NCBI GenBank assembly: GCA_964512485.1
Contig: CAZEHJ010000027.1
Coordinates: 1 to 41,771 of the forward strand
DNA: 41,771 nt
Reading direction: 5' to 3'
Source: CAZEHJ01 sp964512485
Lineage (GTDB): Bacteria > Bacteroidota > Rhodothermia > Rhodothermales > UBA10348
The position numbers and the translations under genes are program-made. This document shows, piece by piece, positions 26,502-35,187 of the stretch. Under the pieces are notes generated by a model. It had not been told where the DNA came from. It worked only from the letters and a program-made list of their open reading frames with translations, and did no database searches. Within the stretch, counting starts at the first letter, position 1. Every line of letters begins with the position of its first letter.

Positions 26502-26636
26502 GGAAACTTCAAGTTTTCTTACGGCGTTCGTGCAACTTCCTGTTAATTCAGGACTCCTACATAAAAAGGAGTAACTCCCAGATCCTTGAGCCGCTCGATG
26601 GCTCATTTCTTTTACTTACGAATCAGCAGAAAACCG

Positions 26637-27494
26637 ATGACCGTCTCCAGTAAAATGTGGACCACCAGCATCAAGACGTTTGTTCTTGTCGCCCTGTTTG
26701 CCTTCGGATCTTCCCTGGCACAGGCCCAGGACTACAAAGAAACGTACAACGAAGCCCGCGAAGCGGCTGTTGCAAAAGACTATCCAACCGCACTTTCCAA
26801 ATATGCTTCTGCAGCCGATGGCGCAGCAGCAGAAGGTGATGATGAGGTAGAACGCAAATCACGTCAGGTGGTAGCTCAGCTCGAGTACATCATCGGACGG
26901 GGTGTACTTCAGCAAGAAGATTACGCAGGAGCTCTGGCCCATTTCGATAATGGCATTGCCAACTACCCCAGCTACGCGAAAAATTATCTCGCTCGAGCCA
27001 GCGCGCTAAAGAAAATGGGGCAACAGGATGACGCGATTGCGGCATTTGCTCAGACCATGGAAATAGCCACTGCTGGTAGTGACACGAAGACCGCGCGTCA
27101 GGCTGAAGAAGCCATTCGCGGGCATTTCGTATTTCTTGCTTCCACGGCGCTGAGCCGAAACGGAGCTCGCACATCGACCGCTGATGCTGACGAAGCAATG
27201 TCTCACATCGAAGCCATGCTGCAGTTCGTTGAGCCAGATGCGGATGTGTACTATTACACAGCCGAAAGCCAGAAAGTCCGCGGACTTTTCGCTGACGCCA
27301 TCGCGAGTGCGGATCAGGCTCTTTCAGTACATCGTGGCAGTCGCACGGACAAAGCCAAAATCTACTTCGTCAAAGGCGAAGCGATGATGAACAGCGGTGA
27401 CGTCGCAGGTGCCAAGTCGGCTTTTCAGAATGCCGCGTACGGTAACTACCGTGCATCTGCAGAGCATTACATCGAGACACTCGGCTCCAACTAG
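26637..27494 (+). CDS. Secreted tetratricopeptide-repeat protein
   Basis: Exported protein of about 285 residues. ATG 26637 or 26655 precedes a clear signal peptide (TFVLVALFAFGSSLAQA, cleavage before QDY); starts further upstream (26586 TTG, 26598 ATG) would place charged residues in front and are less likely. The mature part has TPR-like helix pairs: YNEAREAAVAKDYPTALSKY, then VLQQEDYAGALAHFDNGIANYP, then NYLARASALKKMGQQDDAIAAF. C-terminal pairs include GLFADAIASADQALSV and YFVKGEAMMNSGDVAGAKSAF. TPR proteins mediate protein contacts; no partner can be named. The gene stands alone between the LOG gene and its own strong terminator. Confidence 0.88.
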   Translation: MTVSSKMWTTSIKTFVLVALFAFGSSLAQAQDYKETYNEAREAAVAKDYPTALSKYASAADGAAAEGDDEVERKSRQVVAQLEYIIGRGVLQQEDYAGALAHFDNGIANYPSYAKNYLARASALKKMGQQDDAIAAFAQTMEIATAGSDTKTARQAEEAIRGHFVFLASTALSRNGARTSTADADEAMSHIEAMLQFVEPDADVYYYTAESQKVRGLFADAIASADQALSVHRGSRTDKAKIYFVKGEAMMNSGDVAGAKSAFQNAAYGNYRASAEHYIETLGSN

Positions 27495-27516
27495 ATCCGT
27501 ATCTCGAACAGATATT

Positions 27517-27549
27517 AAAGCCCGCGGCCTCTGGCCGCGGGCTTTTTTT
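27517..27549 (+). terminator. Rho-independent terminator of the TPR gene
   Basis: A perfect 13-bp GC-rich stem (27517-27529 with 27533-27545) closes the 3-base loop tct. It is followed by a run of T's to 27549. It begins 23 bases after the TPR gene stop. Confidence 0.93.
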
Positions 27550-27643
27550 ATCTCCTTCACATTTTTTTCCTCCAACTTCAGCAAGTGTATCTTGGGGCTT
27601 GTTCGAAGCATCCTGTTCGGCCTGCTGCCGAAATACACGCACC

Positions 27644-28417
27644 ATGAGCAATTCCGACACACAACACATCTCATCTAATGCACAGATCGGCAGCAATGCA
27701 ACGATTGGCCTCTTCGTAGTGATAGAAGACGACGTTCAGGTTGGAGATGACTGCGTCATCGGACATCATGTGGTGATCCGTTCGGGCACACGACTTGGCA
27801 ACGGTGTTCAAATCGGGGATCACTCTCTGATTGGTAAACAGCCCATGAAAGCGGCAAATTCCGCCGTAACAGTTGCCACTCGTCACGCGGGACCCGAAAT
27901 AGGAGACCGGACGAGAATCGGAGCTTCGTCCATTGTCTATGCGGGATGCCACCTGGCGGAAGATGTCTTCGTCGCCGATCTCGTCACGATTCGGGAAGAA
28001 GTGAGCATCGGAGAAAAAACGATCGTGGGACGCGGCGTGGCGATTGAAAACAAGTGTACGATCGGAGCCTTCTGCAAGATTGAGACCAACGCCTATATCA
28101 CCGCCTACTCAAAACTGGGCGACCGCGTGTTTGTAGCGCCTGGTGTTCTGACGAGCAATGACAATTTCATCGGCCGCACCGAAGAACGATTCAAGCACTT
28201 CGGGGGAGTAACCGCGAAAGACGGCGCCCGTCTTGGTGTCGGGTCTGTTGTGCTCCCGGGGATCACCCTGGAAAAAGAATCTGTGCTGGCCGCCGGTGCA
28301 GTCCAGACGCGTGATGCCGAAGAAGGACAGATCCACATGGGCATTCCCTCAAAGGTCAAAGGCCCGGTACCTGACGAGCAACTCCTGTCCTCTCAAAAGA
28401 AAGACGACGACGCATGA
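27644..28417 (+). CDS. Left-handed beta-helix acyltransferase, WbpD/WlbB-like
   Basis: Hexapeptide-repeat acetyltransferase of about 257 residues. The repeats run from AQIGSNATIGLFVVIEDDVQVGDDCVIG through RTRIGASSIVYAGCHLAEDVFV to GARLGVGSVVLPGITL. A loop with FIGRTEERFKHFGG resembles sugar N-acetyltransferases of the WbpD/WlbB group, which act on a 3-amino sugar-nucleotide. I chose ATG 27644 (MSNSDTQH) over an upstream start at 27599, because the extra residues have no family match and lie close behind the TPR terminator. It overlaps the following aminotransferase gene by 4 bases (ATGA). Together they suggest successive amination and acetylation of a UDP-sugar for surface glycan. The exact substrate is inferred. 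Confidence 0.87.
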   Translation: MSNSDTQHISSNAQIGSNATIGLFVVIEDDVQVGDDCVIGHHVVIRSGTRLGNGVQIGDHSLIGKQPMKAANSAVTVATRHAGPEIGDRTRIGASSIVYAGCHLAEDVFVADLVTIREEVSIGEKTIVGRGVAIENKCTIGAFCKIETNAYITAYSKLGDRVFVAPGVLTSNDNFIGRTEERFKHFGGVTAKDGARLGVGSVVLPGITLEKESVLAAGAVQTRDAEEGQIHMGIPSKVKGPVPDEQLLSSQKKDDDA

Positions 28418-29541
28418 ATATTCAGATGGTTGATCTCAAGGGCCAGTATCTATCCATCAAGGAGGATATTGACGCGGCCATCGAACGCGTTCTTGCCAGT
28501 TCCCAGTTCATCAACGGACCAGAGGTGGCGCAGTTTGAATCTGAACTTTCGGAAAAATTGGGTGGAGCGCACGTATTGGGCGTCGCAAATGGTACCGACG
28601 CTCTGCAGGTAGCATTGATGGCGCTCGGCATCGGCCCGGGCGATGAGATCATCACGGCGTCTTTCACATTCGTTGCCACCGCTGAAGCGGTGGGGCTTCT
28701 GGGAGCAACGCCCGTCTTTGCCGACATCAATCCCGAAACGTTCAATATTGACCCAGTCAGAATTGAGGAGTTGATCACCGAGCGCACCAAGGCCATTGTA
28801 CCGGTTCACCTTTTCGGACAGTGCGCAGACATGGACGCCATCATGGAGATCGCTTCGAGACACAACATTCCGGTTATCGAAGACGCTGCGCAGGCCGTAG
28901 GAGCAACCTTCAATGGGCGGATCGCCGGGTCGATGGGAGTACTCGGGACACTTTCGTTTTTCCCATCCAAGAATCTCGGTTGTTATGGCGACGGAGGAGC
29001 CGTGATGAGTTCAGATCCTGAGTGGCTCTCCACGGCGAGATTGATTGCGAATCATGGATCGAAGAAGAAGTATCACAATGAGGTAATCGGCGTCAATTCT
29101 AGACTGGACGCTATGCAGGCGGCCATTCTTCGGGCCAAACTACCACACCTCGAGTCCTATTCCGCGGCCCGAAGACTGGCCGCCGACCGATATGACTCGC
29201 TGCTGGGATCCGTGTCAGATATCACATTGCCCTCTCGAGACCCGAGGGCGTCCCATGTGTTCCACCAGTACACGCTTCGAGTGGATGGGTACAATGCCGA
29301 CCGCAGGGATGCGCTACAACGTCATCTGAAAGAAGCAGGCGTACCGTCGTTCGTTTACTACCCCGTCCCCCTTCACCTGCTTCCGATATACAGGGACAAT
29401 CCTGACTCGTGCAAGACGGGAGAAATGACTGAAACGCTACGTGCTGCGAATGAGGTTCTTTCGCTTCCCATGCATACAGAATTGAAAGAGGAAGAACAGG
29501 AGTTCATCGCAGAGTCAATCAAGGCGTTTTTTGAAGCGTGA
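28414..29541 (+). CDS. DegT/DnrJ/EryC1 family PLP aminotransferase, WbpE-like
   Basis: Sugar-nucleotide aminotransferase that converts a keto-sugar to an amino sugar with PLP. Lys186 in SFFPSKNLGCYGDGGA is the PLP lysine. Asp157 in VIEDAAQAVGA pairs with the PLP ring nitrogen, and ANGTDALQVAL and ASFTFVATAEAV are family segments. The 375 residues are complete. Its start overlaps the acetyltransferase stop by 4 bases, indicating coupled translation. In the Pseudomonas-type UDP-diNAcMan(A) pathway WbpE acts just before WbpD, which fits this pair. The dehydrogenase, oxidase and epimerase genes of that pathway are not in the window. No clear terminator is seen before the convergent PilB gene stop 40 bases on. 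Confidence 0.93.
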   Translation: MNIQMVDLKGQYLSIKEDIDAAIERVLASSQFINGPEVAQFESELSEKLGGAHVLGVANGTDALQVALMALGIGPGDEIITASFTFVATAEAVGLLGATPVFADINPETFNIDPVRIEELITERTKAIVPVHLFGQCADMDAIMEIASRHNIPVIEDAAQAVGATFNGRIAGSMGVLGTLSFFPSKNLGCYGDGGAVMSSDPEWLSTARLIANHGSKKKYHNEVIGVNSRLDAMQAAILRAKLPHLESYSAARRLAADRYDSLLGSVSDITLPSRDPRASHVFHQYTLRVDGYNADRRDALQRHLKEAGVPSFVYYPVPLHLLPIYRDNPDSCKTGEMTETLRAANEVLSLPMHTELKEEEQEFIAESIKAFFEA

Positions 29542-29581
29542 ATCTGACGAATTGCAATGCGTGTGAGTCGCACCAACAGAC

Positions 29582-32500
29582 CTAGTGGGATGAGGTCATC
29601 TTCAGCATTTCTTCCAGAGTAGTCGCTCCCATTTTGACCAATTCTTTGGCAGAATCTCCAAGTGTCAACATTCCTTCAGAGACCGCCTGGTCACGGATTT
29701 GATCTTCATCGATGGCTTCACCCGATTCCGCGATCATCGTCCGAATATCGTGCGAGAAATACAACGTTTCACAGACAGCACGCCGTCCTTTGTATCCGTT
29801 TCCACCACATTTGGGGCACATCGATCCCAGGTTTGCTCTGTAAACGGTGGCTTCTGCAATTTCCTTCTCCGTCCAACCCAGAGATTTCATCATCGTCTGA
29901 TCTGGATTTTCATCGATTTCCTTGCACTCGGGGCAGACTTCACGAATCAGGCGCTGTGCAACGACCAGGTTGATGGCGTACGCGATCAGGAATGGTTCTA
30001 CACCCATTTTGTACAGACGACTCACGGCTGCCGGAGCATCATTCGTATGAAGCGTCGAAAAGGTCAGGTGACCCGTGTTGGCCAGCTTAATAGCGAGTTC
30101 GGCGGTGTACTTGTCTCGCATCTCCCCAACCATGACGATATCGGGGTCATGACGCAAGATGGCACGAAGAGCGCCTTCGAGATCCAGCTTGTTGCTGAGC
30201 TTGATCTGCCTTACGCCTTTAATGATATACTCAACAGGATCCTCAACCGTCAGTACGTTTACTTCTGGCGTCACAACCTGATATAGGGCAGCGACGAGCG
30301 TGGTACTCTTACCAGAACCGGTAGGACCTGTCAGGATAACCATCCCGTGAGGCTGCCGGATTGCCATGTTGAATCGTTGCATGGCCACATCAAGCATTCC
30401 CAGCTTGGTGATATCGGTGAGCACCTTCCTGTCATCAAGAATACGAATCACAATACTCTCTGCACGCAGTTCCTGGTTCGCGGAAGCGATCGGCAAAATC
30501 GAAACACGAAAACGAATCAGTGCACCGTCAATCTCGCGCTGGATAAAGCCATCCTGAGCGGCATCGCGCTCGAAACGGTCAACGTTGGTTGAATTGTCCT
30601 TTACAACTGCGAGAAATGCTTCGGGATGAACTTTGTCTTCGGTATGCCACTTTTTCAGACGCCCGTCAACCCTGAAATGGATTTCAACCTGTCGGTTGGG
30701 ATTCGGGAAAAGGTGAACATCAGATACGCCCTGGCGCACAGCCTCAACAAGTGAAGCTTCAAACAGGTTGATCAGTTTGGATCGACTGATCTCGGCTTCA
30801 AGCGCATCCTCATCGATGATGTCGTCGCCTTCGTCGTAGGACATGCCGAGATCGAACGCATCAGTTTCGTCTGATATGCGCTCCAGATACTCATTCTTCC
30901 TCGGAAAGAGCTCGTCGTACAGCTTCAGAATTTCTGTTTCTGAAGAGTATCTCAATTCAAATCGACCCAATTCAAGTTCGTGGACCAATCGATTGATCTC
31001 AGGACGGGTTGGATCCGGGGTCACAAATACGATGCGACCCGTTCCGGTTTCGTAGTCAATCGAGTGCTCGAACGGTACGAGAAGCATTTCCAACATTTCG
31101 TCGTGGTGCTTCTGGCCTAGAGTTTCCATTGTCAGGCGAACGAAATCATGATCAGGTCGGCCGGGGCTCAGTTTTTCCTGCTTGAAGGCATAGACCTTTG
31201 CAGCCGTTTCGTACACGCGTTCGCGGGACATACCCGGAAGATCTGCCACGATTCGCCACAAGGCGAGCGTGCCTCCCTGTTCTTCCCATTCGGCTGTCGC
31301 CTCGGCAAGTTTGGCGTCGTCAACAACGTTGTCAGCAATCAGCTGCTTGACCACGCGGTCCATGGCCGATTTCTTTTCTCGTCCTGCTTTATTCTTTCGA
31401 ACACGTCCTTTGGCAGGCGTCTCTTCTGACCGTTCAGTTGCCGCTTTTTTCGAATCCTCTTCAGAAGCGTTGTCTACAACCTCGTAGTTCGAAAGCTGCT
31501 CGGACTCGGCTTCAGGTTCTGCGTCAATGACCTGTCCATCCTCATCTATCTCCACGCCAAATTCCGGCAACCAGGAGAAGATCTCGGCCAGCGATCCGGG
31601 AATCGATTCTGCGTCAGAATAGCGACAGGTCGTCGGAATCGGACTGGATAGCAGAGCAGCCTGAGCATTTCCGTCGAGTGGATCTGTACTGAGAACCACC
31701 AATTCGTGGCGACCGGTTTCAATGTTCAGATCAAGCTCAGTCGGGAGAAGTCCTGCAGTCACGAAACGTGCAAGGTCAGGCCCGGCTACAAAATCGAGAA
31801 CTTCAGCGACAAATTCTTTCGTAGGAGCGGATTCCAGATATGGCTGTGAATCGTACCCGTGATCATTGGCGACCGCTTCGTGTATTTCCTTCGTATCGAG
31901 CTCAGGATGGTCAGCCAGAACTCTCCAGAGATCTTTTCCTTCCTTTCGTTCTTTGATGGCATCAAATACCTGGGACATCGATACCAGTTCGCTCTGCAGC
32001 AAAAAGAGAACGATTTCGTCTCGGACAACGCCTGAAACAGGCGAAACTCGCTCTTCCTCAGCTTCCTCATTTTCGTTTGAGATCTCGGGAAGCGATTCTT
32101 CAGTCTCACTATCGTAGGACAGGAACGAATCATCGGCATCAAAGCCGGTTTCTTCCTCGAAACCGCCGAATCCATCGTCTACCGGCTCGTCATACGAATC
32201 GTATGAGTCAAAAGTGGATTCTTCAGTAGGAGCGTCAGAAGCATAATCGTCCGAGGGCATTTCGAACGAATCATAGGTAGAATCTTCAAGCAGGGCATCA
32301 ATTGAAGATTCTTGCACGGGAGCGTCGTATTCCTGGGTCGGCTCGTCTGCGTCAGTATCAAATGACACTGGAGACATATCGTCTGGTCCGACACTGTATT
32401 CTTGGTTAGAATCTTGGTCCGTTTCTGAGTCAAATACTTCGACGGTGGATTCTTCGGCGCTCGCTTCGCCGGTCAGATCGCCTGAATTCTCTTCGAGGGT

Positions 32501-33136
32501 TTCGTTCGCTGATTCATCTTCGAGCGTTTCAGCGATTTCATTTGTTGAGACTGGTTCAGAAGGCTCTTCAACTGAGCCCTCCATGATTTCCTCGATCGCG
32601 TCTTCAGCCAGAACTTCATTGATCTCATCAACAGGAGCTTCGGACGATTCGTCAATCAGTTCTTCGGCCGGCGCACCTGCGACTTCCTCTACTGGAGCCT
32701 CAGCGACCTCGTCGATCGCTTCTTCAATGGGCTCTTCCGCCGGTGCGTCAACGGATTCGCCTACAGGCTCTTCCACCGGTGCGTCAACGGATTCGCCTAC
32801 AGGCTCTTCCACGAGTGAGGCATCAAAATCATCTAATGATTCGACACCTTCCGTTTCACCAGAGTGGTCCGTTGTGCCATAAACATCTTCGAGAGAGACA
32901 ATTTCGTTCTCAATCGGCTGATTTCGCGAAGGTCGTCTCTCACGAATCTGAGGAGCTGGTTCATCCAGAGTGGAAAGGGCATCCATCATCTCTCCGAGAG
33001 ACAACGTACTCAGTTCGCCTATCACTTCATCCACAATCTTCTTCTCGCGAAGAGCGGACAAAGAAGCCTTAGGGCCGCGATCTTTCGTTCGCTTCCCTTT
33101 CTTAGACTTCGATATGTCAAATCTGCGTTTTGCCAT
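29582..33136 (-). CDS. PilB/GspE-type filament assembly ATPase with long acidic N-terminal extension
   Basis: Hexameric ATPase that drives assembly of type IV pili or type II secretion pseudopili. Of 1184 residues, the first ~75 are basic, followed by about 280 acidic low-complexity residues (~80-363). Two MshEN/GspE-N-like domains follow (~370-520 and ~595-760), each beginning with a helical bundle that contains an LWRV(L/I)AD segment. The catalytic part has Walker A GPTGSGKST (937-945), Walker B DPDIVMVGE (997-1005), STLHTND and a zinc site CPEC...CPKC (near 1068/1071 and 1107/1110). All catalytic motifs are intact. Typical PilB has ~570 residues. It is the last gene of the cluster with GspF and two pilin-like genes, 24 bases after GspF. 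PilT is absent. Confidence 0.95.
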   Translation of the reverse strand: MAKRRFDISKSKKGKRTKDRGPKASLSALREKKIVDEVIGELSTLSLGEMMDALSTLDEPAPQIRERRPSRNQPIENEIVSLEDVYGTTDHSGETEGVESLDDFDASLVEEPVGESVDAPVEEPVGESVDAPAEEPIEEAIDEVAEAPVEEVAGAPAEELIDESSEAPVDEINEVLAEDAIEEIMEGSVEEPSEPVSTNEIAETLEDESANETLEENSGDLTGEASAEESTVEVFDSETDQDSNQEYSVGPDDMSPVSFDTDADEPTQEYDAPVQESSIDALLEDSTYDSFEMPSDDYASDAPTEESTFDSYDSYDEPVDDGFGGFEEETGFDADDSFLSYDSETEESLPEISNENEEAEEERVSPVSGVVRDEIVLFLLQSELVSMSQVFDAIKERKEGKDLWRVLADHPELDTKEIHEAVANDHGYDSQPYLESAPTKEFVAEVLDFVAGPDLARFVTAGLLPTELDLNIETGRHELVVLSTDPLDGNAQAALLSSPIPTTCRYSDAESIPGSLAEIFSWLPEFGVEIDEDGQVIDAEPEAESEQLSNYEVVDNASEEDSKKAATERSEETPAKGRVRKNKAGREKKSAMDRVVKQLIADNVVDDAKLAEATAEWEEQGGTLALWRIVADLPGMSRERVYETAAKVYAFKQEKLSPGRPDHDFVRLTMETLGQKHHDEMLEMLLVPFEHSIDYETGTGRIVFVTPDPTRPEINRLVHELELGRFELRYSSETEILKLYDELFPRKNEYLERISDETDAFDLGMSYDEGDDIIDEDALEAEISRSKLINLFEASLVEAVRQGVSDVHLFPNPNRQVEIHFRVDGRLKKWHTEDKVHPEAFLAVVKDNSTNVDRFERDAAQDGFIQREIDGALIRFRVSILPIASANQELRAESIVIRILDDRKVLTDITKLGMLDVAMQRFNMAIRQPHGMVILTGPTGSGKSTTLVAALYQVVTPEVNVLTVEDPVEYIIKGVRQIKLSNKLDLEGALRAILRHDPDIVMVGEMRDKYTAELAIKLANTGHLTFSTLHTNDAPAAVSRLYKMGVEPFLIAYAINLVVAQRLIREVCPECKEIDENPDQTMMKSLGWTEKEIAEATVYRANLGSMCPKCGGNGYKGRRAVCETLYFSHDIRTMIAESGEAIDEDQIRDQAVSEGMLTLGDSAKELVKMGATTLEEMLKMTSSH
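32731..32802 (-). repeat. 36-bp direct repeat in the acidic region of the PilB-like gene
   Basis: Two adjacent 36-base copies (32731-32766 and 32767-32802) differ at one base, and the start of a third follows. Each encodes the 12-residue unit EEPVGESVDAPV or close to it. The length is a multiple of three, so gain or loss of copies would keep the frame and change only the length of the acidic segment. Confidence 0.9.
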
Positions 33137-33160
33137 TTTTAACTTTCAGGCGCTGCCCTC

Positions 33161-34510
33161 CTACATGAAATCGGCTGCTGATGGAGAAACCAAAGCCAGT
33201 TCGGATGACAATATTGTCAGTCCCATAATGGCCAGCGTGATAATCAGAGCGACAACCGTTTGAATCATTTCCACAACGGAGCGGAGCTTAAGCGAGGTTT
33301 CGCTCTCGTAATAGTCAGCCATCTGCCGCGCACTGGAGCGCACATTCCCAGTTTCAGACCCACTTCTGAAACGAGCCAGCGTCATTGACGTGAATACACC
33401 TGACGCTTCCATCGATTTAACCAGGTCAGCACCCTGTGCGACCATCATCGGAATCGTAACGGTCTTGACCCGATGCTCGATATAGCGGTTTCCGCTTGCT
33501 TCTGCGGCGATTTTGATAACGGAGATATTGTCTCCACTACCTGAATAGAGCACGGCGAATACTCGACAGAAAATTTCGAGATTCAGTTTATGCAGTAGAG
33601 CTCCAATAACCGGGATCCGAATCATGAATCGGTGAGTCAGGAACGTTCCTCTGTTTGATTTGAGGAACATATAGATAGCTCCAAATAGCAGAAATGAGAC
33701 CAGGAACACATATCCGTAGTTCGAGTCCATCCACTTCGAGAAATCCAATGTGGACTGCGTGAGCGGAGGAAGCTTGATGTCGAAGTTTTCAAACAGACCA
33801 GCCGTCTGCGGAAAGATGTACCAGATGTAAAAGACGAAAGCAGCCATCAGGATCAACAGCGTAATGGCTGGCGTGATCATGGCACTCTTCACACTTTTCC
33901 GGAATTCGTTCTGGCGCTCCATGAAACGCGCAGTGGCTTCATAGATCTCGGACATGTTACCTGTCTGGGAGGCGATTCCAAGCATATAGGCGGTAAACTT
34001 ACCCAACATATGCTGCTGCTTCATGAAAGCCTGCTGGGCTTCCATTCCACCCTTCAGGTCGGCGTTCAGGTCCCTGATCACCTGCTTCAAGCTTCTCGAT
34101 GAAACGTCATTCACAAGCAGGTTCAGTACTTCATCGAAGGGAAGTTTTTCTTTCAAGAGGTTCGCTGAAAGGCGAACAAACATGATCAAATCTGTTGAAG
34201 GCGGTTTTTTCTGATAGTCCAGAACTTTCTTCTGAATCTTGACTACTTCAAGACCCATTTTCGAAAGCGCGGTCCGGAGCTCTGCTTCTGAGAATGCCTT
34301 CTGCTCACCCTCAATGGTCTTGCCATTGATATGCTTGACCTTATAGGTGAAGGTCGCACGGACTTCAATGCTCTGAGTCTTGAATGCATGGCGAGTCGCA
34401 AGAGATTCCACTCTTGTCTTGGCAGCCTTCTGGCTCGGCGCAAAGACGGAACCCTGAACGGGTTGCCCGGCCTTACTGATACCATTGAATCTGAACTCTT
34501 TAATTGCCAT
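33161..34510 (-). CDS. PilC/GspF-type inner-membrane platform protein
   Basis: Polytopic platform protein of type IV filament machines that couples the ATPase to pilin extraction. Two T2SSF domains are visible. The first begins near LIMFVRLSANLLKEKLPFDEVL and is followed by a membrane helix (LLILMAAFVFYIWYIFP). The second begins near LEIFCRVFAVLYSGSGDNISVIKIAAE and ends with VVALIITLAIMGLTILSSELAL. GxxxG-type turns such as GIASQTGNMSEIY and RSGSETGNVRSSA match the family. The 449 residues include a ~105-residue N-terminal region with two related half-repeats (EFRFNGISKAGQPVQGSVFA and TYKVKHINGKTIEGEQKAFS). It lies between the second pilin-like gene (12 bases upstream) and the ATPase gene. Confidence 0.95.
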   Translation of the reverse strand: MAIKEFRFNGISKAGQPVQGSVFAPSQKAAKTRVESLATRHAFKTQSIEVRATFTYKVKHINGKTIEGEQKAFSEAELRTALSKMGLEVVKIQKKVLDYQKKPPSTDLIMFVRLSANLLKEKLPFDEVLNLLVNDVSSRSLKQVIRDLNADLKGGMEAQQAFMKQQHMLGKFTAYMLGIASQTGNMSEIYEATARFMERQNEFRKSVKSAMITPAITLLILMAAFVFYIWYIFPQTAGLFENFDIKLPPLTQSTLDFSKWMDSNYGYVFLVSFLLFGAIYMFLKSNRGTFLTHRFMIRIPVIGALLHKLNLEIFCRVFAVLYSGSGDNISVIKIAAEASGNRYIEHRVKTVTIPMMVAQGADLVKSMEASGVFTSMTLARFRSGSETGNVRSSARQMADYYESETSLKLRSVVEMIQTVVALIITLAIMGLTILSSELALVSPSAADFM

Positions 34511-34522
34511 GATTGATATTCC

Positions 34523-34933
34523 TTATTCGACGGTGATTTCTCCCGAGAAACTGACGATGGTCGAATCAACCGAGTACCCTTCGACATATGTTCTGGCACC
34601 CAATTCGGTAAACCTGGTACTCATGCCACTCACGACGAGACTTGATCCTGATGCGCTGGTGATCTCGTAGATCGCATGGTAGGTCGTCGGCTCCAGGTTC
34701 AAGCGGTTCAGGCCATTTGTCGCAAGACCTGCGTACGAGGCATTTCCCCCATTGAACGGATCTGTCTTCGTTTTCCATAGAGCCGCTGCTGAAGCAATCT
34801 TCAGATTCCGTTCTACGATCTGCTCCATCTCGGATTGTCGCATTTTCTCCTGAAACGCGACGATCCCCGAAACCACGGCTGTGGCTGCGACGATGATGCC
34901 GAAAACAAGTAATAGTAGTTGCTGCTGTCCCAT
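34523..34933 (-). CDS. Pilin-like single-helix membrane protein, second copy
   Basis: A 136-residue protein beginning MGQQQLLLLVFGIIVAATAVV, followed by a short charged helix (FQEKMRQSEMEQIVERNLKIA) and a beta-rich domain. This is the shape of a type IV pilin: N-terminal hydrophobic helix, then globular head. However, there is no basic leader ending in Gly-Phe-Thr, and no Glu at position 5 after a Gly2 cleavage. If processed at Gly2 the mature start would be QQQLLLLV. It is clearly paralogous to the gene at 35188-35631, sharing the first ten residues and the later ASxAxxWK segment. It sits 12 bases before the platform gene. The start has no Shine-Dalgarno, in contrast to the upstream paralogue. 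The pilin role is inferred. Confidence 0.75.
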   Translation of the reverse strand: MGQQQLLLLVFGIIVAATAVVSGIVAFQEKMRQSEMEQIVERNLKIASAAALWKTKTDPFNGGNASYAGLATNGLNRLNLEPTTYHAIYEITSASGSSLVVSGMSTRFTELGARTYVEGYSVDSTIVSFSGEITVE

Positions 34934-35037
34934 CGCGTCCGATGGCTGATTAATGGAAATCCCTTTTGCGCATACCGGGATACAAATGGTATCGGCGAGC
35001 AGGGTGACTTCTTAATGAATCAATTGGTACAAAACGA

Positions 35038-35077
35038 CATACGCCCTCCGAGCGGTGAAACCGCTGGAGGGCGTATG
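35038..35077 (-). terminator. Stem-loop between the two pilin-like genes, likely (partial) terminator
   Basis: An 18-bp stem with one bulged G (35050) closes the 3-base loop gaa. On the minus strand it is followed by gtcgttttg, a short T-run. It lies about 110 bases behind the stop of the first pilin-like gene and about 105 bases before the second. A weak terminator here would make the first gene's transcript far more abundant than those of the downstream assembly genes. Confidence 0.6.
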
Positions 35078-35085
35078 AATACGGA

Positions 35086-35134
35086 AGCGGGGGCCGGTGC
35101 TCGGCGATTCAAGATCGCCTAACCGGCCCCCGCT
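35086..35134 (-). other. Long GC-rich stem-loop behind the first pilin-like gene
   Basis: A perfect 13-bp stem (35086-35098 with 35122-35134) encloses a 23-base loop. That loop holds a second perfect 6-bp stem (35103-35108 with 35114-35119). There is no T-run after it on the minus strand. It lies just upstream, in transcript order, of the stem-loop at 35038-35077. It could protect the 3' end of the pilin-like mRNA or pause polymerase. Confidence 0.6.
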
Positions 35135-35187
35135 CTGAAACTCTACCTTCTGTGACAAGTCACGTTAGGTTAGCGTATTCGCTAGAC

